Shown: piece after piece, positions 1-8,407 of the stretch
Position numbering within the stretch: position 1 is the stretch's first letter
How the letters are laid out: each line of letters opens with the position of its first letter
Assembly (NCBI GenBank): GCA_943704525.1
Contig: CALSCQ010001240.1
Span: forward strand, 1-15,646
DNA length: 15,646 nucleotides
Direction of reading: 5' to 3'
From: Pigoraptor vietnamica
Lineage: Eukaryota > Opisthokonta > Filasterea
Position numbers and translations under genes: made by a program
Notes under the pieces: model-generated
What the model was told of the DNA's origin: nothing
Databases searched by the model: none
What the model saw: only the letters and a program-made list of their open reading frames with translations

Positions 1-8
1 GCGGGCGC

Positions 9-111
<103 letters not shown>

Positions 112-201
112 TCTGTGTTCGTGTGCATGTGGGAGTGCGCGCGTGCGTGTGCCTGCGTGTGTGTGGTATTTCGCACACATGCAAAAGATACACAGACCCA
201 C

Positions 202-1115
202 CTGACTTCACTGCTGCGCCAGAATTGTATGGCCGTGATCGACCACACCTGCAGCACTTTCTGCGATTGGCATAAGATACGGTGAGACGCTCAGTAACGT
301 AGTGACTGAGAAGGCGAGGCAGTGCAAGGCGGCTGTGAAGTTGCGCGTCTGCGTACATCACAGGAGAGCAGCGGGTGATAGGGAGGCAGCGTGACTGTGC
401 GACAGAAGCGATTGACACGGAGTGGCGACAGCGACGGAGGCGGGGCTTGGACTGAGAAAAGGAGGAGGGTGGTCATGGATGGTAGGGCGCACCAGCGTCT
501 TCTCGTCAATGCGCATGACGCTGTCCGCCGTAATTCCGAGGAGTCGGAACACCAGGCGCTGTTCGCCGGGGACGTTCTCCTGCGACGGCATGGCGTTGCA
601 TGTCATCGAGGCAAATACACAAAAGCACACACGCGCGTGCACACTCTCGCAAGCACACACACACACGCACGCGCACACACTTTCGCAAGCGCACACACAC
701 ACACGCACGCGCACACTCTCGAAAGCACACACACACACACGCACACACACATTTTCGCAGCGCACACATACACACGCAAGGACGCGTACACATACGCGCA
801 CACAACACACACCTTGACCCTGTAGGTCGTTATGCCACGCGGATCGAGCGCACGGACAGTCGCAGCGTAGGCATATCGCGCTGCGTCGCCGTCCATGCCC
901 TTCAACTTTGCGTGGTATTCGACGATGCGACGGGAAATGTTGGGGACGTGCAGATCGGCGTGCGGCGGCAGAAACCGCGAGTACCTGAGGGTGCGCGTTT
1001 GAGTGATGAGATATTGTTAGAAATGCCAGAAAGAGAGGACGGAGAGTGTGACAGCAAGAGAGTCGACTGAACGTAGTGAGAGGGTGATGTCGGATCGTTG
1101 ACTTGGAGGGAGGGA

Positions 1116-1206
<91 letters not shown>

Positions 1207-2824
1207 TATTGACAGTGGGCTTAAAAGGGAAAAGTACTAGGTGCGAGGGTAGCGGGTGGCCACGACGCAAGGGCACTTCAATTCATTGCACCCGCCTGTG
1301 CGTTGCAAGCAGTGTTTCGTGGTCTTCCTCGCAAAACTCGCCAATTTCGCACTGGCACTGCAGCGCCGCCAGTGTCACGCACGCCTCTGCAGAGAGGGGC
1401 GCCACTTCACCCCCGAGCACACGCGCACGTGACTGTGGGGTTGGGGCAGGAATGAGACACTTGTACGCGACCGATTCCACCACAGATACGAACACAGCGA
1501 AAACGAACTCACACACCGTTGAAATGCGTGTGTGCGTGCGAGCTTGGTGCGAGTACTCGCGTAAGTGGATTTGCACACGCGTGGCCGCGGCGCCGCTTGG
1601 CCGAACAGGCTTGCACACGCACCTCGCAGTACTGGTTCTCGAGGCTCTCTTTGCTGTCGATGTCAAGGTTGGTGGAATACTGGCACCACTCGAGCGCTGT
1701 TAAACCATGCACGGTCACGTGAGACGCTTGAGAGGAACGCAAGCGCACAGACTGCAAGTATATTGCACGCACAAGCCACACGCAATGTGTCACAATATGC
1801 TCAAAGAAAACGCAAAGAGTACGCACAAGACAGCACAATCGCACGTGCGCATGCACCGCACACATCGCGTCACGCTCCAATCCCCACGTGGGCGCACAAC
1901 AGCGTGTGGCTCACCTCTCTTGCAGTCTATTTCGCGGTAGTATCGCGCAAACACCTCCTTCCACGTGTGCACGCGCACGCGCGACCCCTTCGGCCCCTCC
2001 TGCTCTGCCGCCACCCGCGCAGTGAGCGACTCGGACCGCGCGCGCCGTCTCTCCTCCGCTTTGATGTCCTTCAACGACAGCTTTGCAATTCCCGCGCGAA
2101 TGCGCGCCGCGACGGCCTCTGGCGTCATGTCGGCGTCCTTGTTTGCTTCGCCCTCCCGCAACAGCGCCTCGTCGTCCCACTCGAGCGACACGAACCCATA
2201 ACCGCGCTCAAAGCAGTGCCTGCGCCACAAGTAGTTCTCCACTTCCGCGCACAGCGAACGCAGCCGACGACACGACGCCCCAACCGCCACGAGGCTCCGC
2301 CAGTCCAATCGCATGAAGATGTCAAGAAGAACGTCGGACGGCAGACCGTCAAGGCACGCAGACGCCGGCTGCATCGACGGCGGGGAGACCTTTGGCGTGC
2401 TGTCCACGAGCACGAATCGGCCCGACGCACGACGGCCAATCCGCGCCATGTCTTTCGATAGCGACGCGAGCTCTTCCGCAGTAACGATCGATCGAGGAGA
2501 GGCGCCGCCCGCGTGTGCTTGCGACGCATATGCAACGGTACGGGAACGCGAGCGCGCGGCAGTGTCACTGCGGCATGGAAACGCAGGAGTTGCAAATCGT
2601 GCGTAAGACGTCACATAATCGGTACGAAAGCATTAAAAAATGGGTCGACAGTGCCGCATTTTATATGATTTGCACCCCCCAGCAACTCACTTGCGACTGG
2701 TGGGCGAATCGGACAGCGATTGTCGCCGGTTTGTGTTCGCTTCAGCGCGCGGCGACAGCTTGAAAGTGGCTCGGATCCGGTCGAAGAGCGCGCCGGGGGA
2801 GTCGACGGAGCTCGATTTATCCAT
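202..2824 (-). CDS. F-box protein fused to talin-like FERM lobes F2-F3 (partial, spliced)
   Basis: Modelled exons on the minus strand are 2824-2691, 2567-1915, 1696-1623, 1432-1338, 984-813, 579-493 and 260-202. All junctions are GT-AG and phase-compatible, giving 424 residues before the gene leaves the left edge. The start is the ATG at 2824; exon 1 ends at a strong donor (AA|GTGAGT). A clear F-box lies at residues 118-163, beginning LPSDVLLDIFMRLD and ending NYLWRRHC. A charged linker and a WKEVF motif follow. The second half matches talin FERM: ACVTLAALQCQ in F2, then RLVFRLLGITADSVMRIDEK and VLQVWSITAIQFW in F3, closely matching the talin F3 pattern LLGIT.DSVMR.DEKT...W. No ubiquitin-like F1 lobe is visible. 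I infer an SCF substrate receptor with a membrane- or receptor-tail-binding FERM half. Least certain: the acceptor for exon 3 (alternative at 1726), the exon 4 start, the weak donor at 1337 (GA|GTTTTG), and whether the F-box and FERM exons share one transcript. Confidence 0.68.
625..781. repeat. CA-rich minisatellite, about 36-base unit, inside an intron
   Basis: There are five units of about 35-36 bases: 625-652 (short), 653-688, 689-724, 725-759 and a partial one at 760-781. Each starts with a CA run and ends in a CTCTCGCAA, TTTCGCAA or TTTTCGCA-like motif. The array lies within the 580-812 intron of the minus-strand F-box/FERM gene. Its His/Thr-rich and Cys/Val-rich open frames are artefacts. 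Confidence 0.88.
1106..1204. repeat. (GA)n microsatellite with an internal G9-10 run
   Basis: This GA dinucleotide tract is interrupted by a homopolymer G run near 1152-1161. It sits in the 985-1337 intron of the F-box/FERM gene, where the sense strand reads as a polypyrimidine (CT)n tract of about 100 bases. A branch-point-like CTAAC lies further downstream in the same intron, about 30 bases before the CAG acceptor at 985-987. Confidence 0.95.
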
Positions 2825-3180
2825 CACTCAAGCAGAAAAGAGAACACAGTAGAAATGGGACGGAACGCGAGAGGGCGCTGCCACGCCAAACTCGATTAGC
2901 TCTCTTCTGAAGCGTTGCCCGCAAGGGGTGAGGACGTGCGGCGTTCGGAAGGTGCCGATTGTTTACAGGAGGGAGTTGTAACAATGTTAGAACTCACGTG
3001 ATTGCGGAAATTTCGGAGCCTTTTGGCGGACACGGTGCCACAGAAGCCGACGTCAGCTGTGACATCGCAAGGGCCGTGTGTGCGATATAACAGCACGTTG
3101 CGCTAGAACTAACACGGTGTGCCACTCTCGCATCCTTCGTGTTGTGTTTCTTCCAAGAAAGAAAGACAGTGAGTGCAGAA
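2825..3180. promoter_or_regulatory. Divergent promoter region with a CACGTG box
   Basis: This stretch of about 356 bases separates the start of the minus-strand F-box/FERM gene (2824) from the start of the plus-strand carotenoid oxygenase (3181), so it must hold both promoters and 5' leaders. Palindromic CACGTG (2995-3000, the bHLH/bZIP G-box or E-box core) and GACGTC (3049-3054, a CRE-like core) are present. I see no clear TATA box and no coding exon. Confidence 0.5.
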
Positions 3181-5141
3181 ATGCGTGGGCTTGCACAAAA
3201 TGTTGCCGTCAGCAGCGATTGTTCTACGATGGACATGGATTGGCCCCTCCACCCGTACACTTCTCACGTATATTCTGCGTGCGCAGAGGGCGCGAACGAG
3301 TGTGCATCGCAGATGTCTTCGACCGCGCGCGCGGGTGCGTCTCCAATGGACCCATTCCGTCCGATTCCGCTGCGCAGCGCTGCGACAGGATGGGCCACTG
3401 CGGAGCGCGAGTACAGCTACTGGGTACCCGAGGCGGACATCCAGGGAGCCATTCCCGCCGAATTGCGCGGGACGTTTTTCCGCAACGGGCCTGGGATCGC
3501 CGAAGTCGGCGACACGCGGCTGAAGCACCCGATCGACGGCGACGGCATGGTGTGCGCGCTTACGTTCACGAATGGCCGCGTGCACTTTCGCTCGCGGTTC
3601 GTGCAGACGTCGACGCGCGTGGCGGAGCAGAAGGCCGGGAAGCTGCTGTTCCGAGGGCAGATGGGCACAAACCCCAACACGTTCTCGCAGAATGCATCGA
3701 CGCTGCTGTCGGCGCTGTTCTCGGGCAAAGTGCCGCTCCGCTTTCGCGATCCCTCGAACACAAACTCATTCCTGTGGGGCAACAAGCTGCTCACATGCTA
3801 CGAGACGCGGCTTCCGCAGTGTCTGGACCCGCGCACGCTGGACACGCTCGGCCGCGAGGACCTCAACGGCGTCCTGCGCGAGTTTGGCGCGTTCGCTGCG
3901 CACTTTCGCCACGACCCCATCCGCGATCGTCTCGTGTGCATCAGCCTGAAAACGGGCTCTCCGCTGAGCACGCTGGGCATCATGGAGTTTGATCGCTCGT
4001 GGCGGCTCGTGCAGAAGCAGGTGCACCGCATTCCGCACCTCAATTACGCGCACGACTTTGCGATGACGGAGCACTACTACATTTTCCACATTACGCCGTT
4101 TGTCAAGCTGTCGTGGACGCTTGGCCTCGGCATTGCGGCAGGGCTCACGTCGCCGGGGGAGTCGGTGGGTTGCTGGAAGCGTATTTGCTCGCGAGGCTGT
4201 TGTTGTTGTGTCCCTCCTTTGTGGCTTTCACTCTCTTTAGATTGCACTCCTTGTGGCACCTCACTCGCGCGTTCTGCGCAATTACTATAAGTTGTGCAAT
4301 GTATAAACTCTTGCAAATCCCCTCGCGTCAACGTTCGTACACACACGCACGCAAAACACACTCTCTCACACTCAGACACGCATCCCCTCACATGCCTCCA
4401 TCCCTCTCGCGCAGATGCGCTACTACCCCGACGTCCCCTCCCGCATGGTCGTCATCCCACGTGACCCTTCCAAGAAGGACCAGTACGTTGCGATCGACTG
4501 CGACCCGTGCCACATCTTCCACTTTGCCACCGCCGAAGAACGCGACGGCGGGCGCACGCTCGACTTCTCCGCCGTGTGCATCGGCACAAACTTCAACATG
4601 TCCTTCCAGCACGAGGTGTGGCTCTCGAACGCGTCGGAGGCGCCGGGACAGCTCCACCGGTTCGTCATCGATCTCGACAAGCGCACGTGCGTGCGAACGC
4701 GCATAGACGAGGCGAGCTGCGAGTTTCCGTCGGTGCACCCGTACCGCCACGGCCTCCCGTGCCGCTATGTGTGGATGATGGCATGCGATCGCAAGGGAGC
4801 GAACCTTCCCTACCGCGACGTCGTCAAGTGGGTGTTTGTGTGCACATGAGTATTGTGGGCGTGACTCGTAGCGTGCACACTACGCACGTACACGCACACG
4901 CGCACGCACGTACGGACATTCGCACTGAGGTCGCCTGCCATGCACAGTCCACTGAGACTCTTTCTCGCGCGCACGTTGCGCAGGTGCGACGTGAAGGACC
5001 CCTCGAACCGCCAGGTGTGGAATTCGAACGGCACCCTCGGTGAACCTGTGTTTGCGCCGCGACTGGGCTTCCCTGCGTCGGTGGGAGGGGGGAAGGAGGA
5101 CGACGGGTGGATCATCGTGCAGGTCGGTGGATTTGATGTGC

Positions 5142-5176
<35 letters not shown>

Positions 5177-5531
5177 GCGCGCGTATACGCGCACACACAC
5201 ACACACACGCACACATATACACATACACACACACGGGCACGCACCCACACACACGCACCCACACGCAAAGATGCACAAGCACACACCTCGTGTGTGCTCT
5301 CTTTCTTCCCATACCGACACACCGGACACGCAGGTCTACGTGCCGGAGACGCACCGCACCGAATTCGCGGTGCTGGATGCCTCTCGCATTGACAAGGGTC
5401 CTGTTGCCGTCGTTCGCCTGAAGCACCACGTGCCCTACGGATTCCACGGCACGTTCAGCCCGGAGGTCTTCGTGTCAGACGAGAACGCGGCGCCCGGTGG
5501 CATCTGTCCGCGAGTGGTGTCGCGCCTCTGA
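3181..5531 (+). CDS. Carotenoid cleavage oxygenase (RPE65/CCD family), four exons
   Basis: This is a non-haem iron enzyme that oxidatively cleaves a double bond in carotenoids, apocarotenoids or stilbenoids; the substrate is not deducible. Exons are 3181-4164, 4415-4827, 4984-5122 and 5334-5531, with phase 0, 2 and 0 GT-AG introns of 250, 156 and 211 bases, giving 577 residues, a normal family length. The seven-bladed propeller's four iron-ligand histidines are all seen: H241 (AAHFRHDP), H291 (NYAHDFAMT), H364 (CHIFHFATA) and H550 (PYGFHGTF). ELRGTFFRNGPG near residue 100 is the family's N-terminal signature, and the NPNTF and NTNSFLWGNKLL segments also fit. The ATG at 3181 has A at -3; a second in-frame ATG lies at 3229. 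No signal peptide is obvious. Intron 3 carries a (CA)n microsatellite. The gene is intact and probably active. Among known groups it reads closest to the bacterial/cyanobacterial-like apocarotenoid oxygenases, by general resemblance only. Confidence 0.93.
5143..5286. repeat. (CA)n microsatellite in carotenoid oxygenase intron 3
   Basis: A CA run of about 32 bases is followed by an alternating CGCG/TATA patch and more imperfect CA repeats. It fills most of the 5123-5333 intron and ends about 45 bases before the CAG acceptor at 5331-5333, leaving a normal pyrimidine-rich 3' intron end. Confidence 0.93.
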
Positions 5532-5648
5532 GCGTGAGCGTGGCGTAGTGCGTGCGTGGGGGAGAGGGGATGCTCGCTTCGTGATAATGAACTGTGCAAA
5601 ATAATTAACCTTCTGTCGTTGTTTCCATGTCAACCACGAGATATTGTA
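5532..5648. other. Convergent 3' intergenic spacer
   Basis: These 117 bases lie between the stop codons of the plus-strand carotenoid oxygenase and the minus-strand LRR gene. The spacer becomes AT-rich from about 5580 (AAAATAATTAA at 5598-5608). There is no perfect AATAAA on either strand, so polyadenylation probably uses variant signals here. Confidence 0.5.
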
Positions 5649-7520
5649 TTATGCAATTAACTTTCTCACACTGAACAGAAGAGGGGACCAGTCCACAATT
5701 GACTCGCAGCGCGAAGCATCGAGGACGCAAACGCGCCCAAGCGCCGATACGTCCACGATGCGCGGACACTGCGAGATGTTCAACTCGTGGACGCCTCCAA
5801 GTGCAGAGACATCAACGAGCTCAGAGCACATCGAGAGGTCAAGCGTGTGCACTCGGCCGAGTGGCGACACATCCGTGATGCGCGTGCCCATCAACTTCAG
5901 CGTATGCACCGACCCAAGCCCTCGCACGTCAGTTACGCCAGTCCCCGAGAGGTCCAGACAAAACACTGTGCCTAGCATCGACACGTCTTTGACGTAGCGA
6001 CAGCAGAAAAGGTTCAATGTGTGCACGCGTCCGAGGAAAGACACATCGGTGACCGCAGTGTGCGACAGGTTAACACTATGCCCCGCCCCCAGACCCGACG
6101 CATCGTCGAAGTGGCTGTAGACGTTCGTCAAATCCAAGCAGGGTACGCCACCGAGCGACGCAACTCCGGTTATAACTCCGTTGATGTCACTCAACGTAAG
6201 CGCGTGCACGCCAGAGAGTGCCGACACGTCAGCGCCCGGACATTTTCTGAGCTCAAGCGTGTGCACAGTCCCGAGCGCCGAGACGTCCGTCACCTGACCC
6301 CCGACAATGGTCAGCGTGTGCACGCCCCCGAGCGCCGAGGCATCGACGAAATTAGGACAGTGGATGATGGTCAGCGCGTGGACGTGCCCGAGCCCGGTGC
6401 CAGAACGAATCTCGTCGTTTCTCGAGATGCCAAGGGTGTGAACGGCACCCAAGTGCGAAAAGTCGCCAACATCGCACTGCGTGAAGGCCAGCTCAAGAGT
6501 GTAGTTGCCGCGACCGAGCGACTCAACGCCCTTTAAGCAATAATTATTCGAAAGAATGAGTCTGTGAACGCCACCAAGCGCCGATACGTCGCGCATGCGG
6601 ATCGGCCCTTCCGGCCGCTCTTCTCGGTCGTTTGCACCCCCAGTCAAGTCCAGACTGTGCACGGACGCCAAGGCAGAGACGTCGAAAACGTTCACACAAG
6701 CAACGAGCACGAGAGTGTGTATCCCACGACCGTTTGCGACGTCCTTCAGCGCGTACGAACTCGTGAGGTCCAGCGTGTGAACGCCGGCCAACTCCGGCGG
6801 AATCGCAGTGAATTTTGATCCGCGCAACACCACCTTGACCACCCCCCGAAGCGCGGCGATTTGCGAGAGCGGCACGCAGGCACAATCCACGAGATCGACT
6901 GCTTTCGCATCAACGAGACTCGAGATGTCCTTCAGGCACATGGGAGGCCGCCGCCATCCCGACTCCCGCAGAACAGCGTGTTGCGCGCGCACCCACAAGT
7001 CCGCGACCGCGACGTCCTCTATATGCAGGCGAGAAAGGCCCGTGAACACGGGCATGCTGTCACCCGGTTGCACACGTGCGATAGTCACGGAGTGCGCCGA
7101 AACAGGAGCGCTCGAACGGAATGTCGTGTGCATATGAATGGTATGCACGCCTGAAAGAATCGCCATATCCACCTCCGGATCATGAAACGCGTACAAGTCC
7201 GCCGTGTGCACACCCGCAAAGGCCGCAATGTCACCGACGATAACCCTTTCACCTCGGCGAAGGGCGTCGGCCGCGGAGACCACGAGGCGATGGACGGGAA
7301 GCGACGCACGCACTTCCTCGCGGAAGGCGACGTCCTCTATGTACCGGCGACTGTACAGCGGCCAGAGGTAAAGGAGGCGCTCGTCTGAGAGGCGATGGCG
7401 CAGAAAAGAGTTGACCTTGCATAATCGGCAGACGTCGGCGTTCGCGAGGTAAGGGACAATGTGTGTGACAAGCACCTCCACCGGCAGCGAGTCAAAGCCC
7501 GCCACCGCGACGTCCGCCAT
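5649..7520 (-). CDS. F-box / leucine-rich repeat protein, intronless
   Basis: This is a single-exon gene of 623 residues starting at the ATG at 7520 (GCCATGGCG, good Kozak context). The open frame extends upstream but has no earlier ATG. Residues 9-53 form an F-box (SLPVEVLVTHIVPYL ... LLYLW). From about residue 246 to the end there are about 19 tandem leucine-rich repeats of 19-23 residues, with a consensus like DVSALGGVHTLDLS. Irregular VHT-type repeats lie between. This is the standard layout of an F-box-LRR substrate receptor: the F-box would bind Skp1 and the LRR solenoid would bind the target to be ubiquitinated. The repeats are closely alike, so the array probably changes length by unequal exchange. 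There are no membrane segments or introns. A TGACGTCA site lies about 115 bases upstream of the start. The target is unknown. Confidence 0.9.
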   Translation of the reverse strand: MADVAVAGFDSLPVEVLVTHIVPYLANADVCRLCKVNSFLRHRLSDERLLYLWPLYSRRYIEDVAFREEVRASLPVHRLVVSAADALRRGERVIVGDIAAFAGVHTADLYAFHDPEVDMAILSGVHTIHMHTTFRSSAPVSAHSVTIARVQPGDSMPVFTGLSRLHIEDVAVADLWVRAQHAVLRESGWRRPPMCLKDISSLVDAKAVDLVDCACVPLSQIAALRGVVKVVLRGSKFTAIPPELAGVHTLDLTSSYALKDVANGRGIHTLVLVACVNVFDVSALASVHSLDLTGGANDREERPEGPIRMRDVSALGGVHRLILSNNYCLKGVESLGRGNYTLELAFTQCDVGDFSHLGAVHTLGISRNDEIRSGTGLGHVHALTIIHCPNFVDASALGGVHTLTIVGGQVTDVSALGTVHTLELRKCPGADVSALSGVHALTLSDINGVITGVASLGGVPCLDLTNVYSHFDDASGLGAGHSVNLSHTAVTDVSFLGRVHTLNLFCCRYVKDVSMLGTVFCLDLSGTGVTDVRGLGSVHTLKLMGTRITDVSPLGRVHTLDLSMCSELVDVSALGGVHELNISQCPRIVDVSALGRVCVLDASRCESIVDWSPLLFSVRKLIA

Positions 7521-7633
7521 GGCCACAGCGGGTGTCAAACGCACTCTCGAAGGTACTTCTTGCGGCAGCGCACAAGGTACCGCCGGTAGCGGACGACGCA
7601 AAGACGCTCGCCGATGAACGCACAACTGAAAAG

Positions 7634-7641
7634 TGACGTCA
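7634..7641. promoter_or_regulatory. Perfect CRE-type palindrome TGACGTCA
   Basis: This eight-base palindrome is the classic full cAMP-response-element consensus bound by CREB/ATF-type bZIP factors. It lies 114-121 bases upstream of the LRR gene's ATG, a sensible promoter distance. That it is functional is inference. Confidence 0.4.
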
Positions 7642-7990
7642 TCCGCACCATTTGTGGGCGGGTGCGGCGCGCTGTCCGGACGCGCGCCTCATGCAGCATG
7701 GAAGAGGCAGACTGCTTTCTCGCCTTTTACTGTGCCTTCGCATGCTTCGGGGGCGGCTGCATCTCGTTCTCAAACCAACGGGTACTGAAACATCCATTTG
7801 TCGATTTGCGTCTTTCGCCCTGCGTTGTCGCTGGAACTGGCAGACGGTGGGCACGTTTTCCATAGATGTCCGGTGTAAGACGCACTAGTGTGTGCTAGAG
7901 TGCTCCAGTTGTGCGCTTTGTATCTGTGTGTGCGCTTTCTTTGTTTCGATAGTAATGTGCTCTCGGCCTGTCAGTGTCATGGGCTTGTGA

Positions 7991-8161
7991 GTGCACATTA
8001 TCTTATGTAATCATGTTGCCCCGGTGTGCGCTTGAGTGCACATTATCTTACGTACTCATCAGGTCCCTGTGTGCGCTTGAGTGCGTATTGTCTTACGTAA
8101 TCATGTTGCGCCTGTGTGCGCTTGTGAGTGCATGTTGTCTTGTGTTCTCATGTCGCCTTGA
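7991..8161. repeat. 45-base tandem repeat, four copies, with TTACGTAA-like sites
   Basis: Units are 7991-8035 (45), 8036-8080 (45), 8081-8127 (47) and a degenerate fourth at 8128-8161. Each begins GTGCACATTATCTTA or a variant and ends TGTGCGCTTGA or similar. Near the middle sits TTATGTAA (8003-8010), TTACGTAC (8048-8055) or TTACGTAA (8093-8100), spaced exactly 45 bases apart. TTACGTAA is a known bZIP (PAR/C-EBP-like) palindrome. The unit length is a multiple of three, so an open frame crosses the array, but it has no codon-like conservation. Confidence 0.85.
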
Positions 8162-8407
8162 GTGGGGTCGATGGACACACCCGACATGTTGCCCTTGTGT
8201 GTGTGCCGCGTCACAGCTACACCGACGTCCACTGCATCTTTTTTTCGGTATTGAAAAAGACGTACGCACCTCGTTTGCAGCTTTCCATCGGCCACGTTGC
8301 ACCACTGGCGCCTCGGGAGGCCGTCCGTGTTTTAGGTCAATCTACACCTCACGCAAGCGGCATCGACGGTGGCTTTTCATTAATTTCAGTTCAGTTACAA
8401 CGACGCC

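Larger units (their letters stand above)
7521..8407. promoter_or_regulatory. Divergent intergenic region between two F-box genes
   Basis: This 887-base region separates the minus-strand LRR gene from the plus-strand ankyrin-like gene. It holds a palindromic TGACGTCA (7634-7641) close to the LRR gene and the 45-base tandem array (7991-8161) close to the other. Open frames here have no recognisable domain, and those across the array merely translate the repeat. I see no RNA gene. Confidence 0.5.

Noticed and set aside
358-905. Cys/Val-rich (minus) and Thr/His-rich (plus) open frames
   Set aside because: They read through the CA minisatellite in an intron. Only the segments 493-579 and 813-984 on the minus strand carry FERM similarity.
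1965-2461. Arg/Pro/Ser-rich plus-strand open frames opposite the F-box exon
   Set aside because: They are antisense shadows of the minus-strand F-box exon, caused by GC-rich codons.
2568-2614. F-box gene starting near 2614 as a single exon
   Set aside because: That codon is GTG and lies in intron 1. A true ATG at 2824 with a strong donor and matching phase gives a better start.
3139-3180. Upstream start for the carotenoid oxygenase
   Set aside because: The codon at 3139 is GTG; the first in-frame ATG is at 3181.
7521-7625. N-terminal extension of the LRR protein
   Set aside because: The open frame has no ATG upstream of 7520, and the extension is Arg/Pro-rich with no domain.
7991-8161. CRISPR-like array
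   Set aside because: The copies are directly adjacent with no unique spacers, and the context is eukaryotic.
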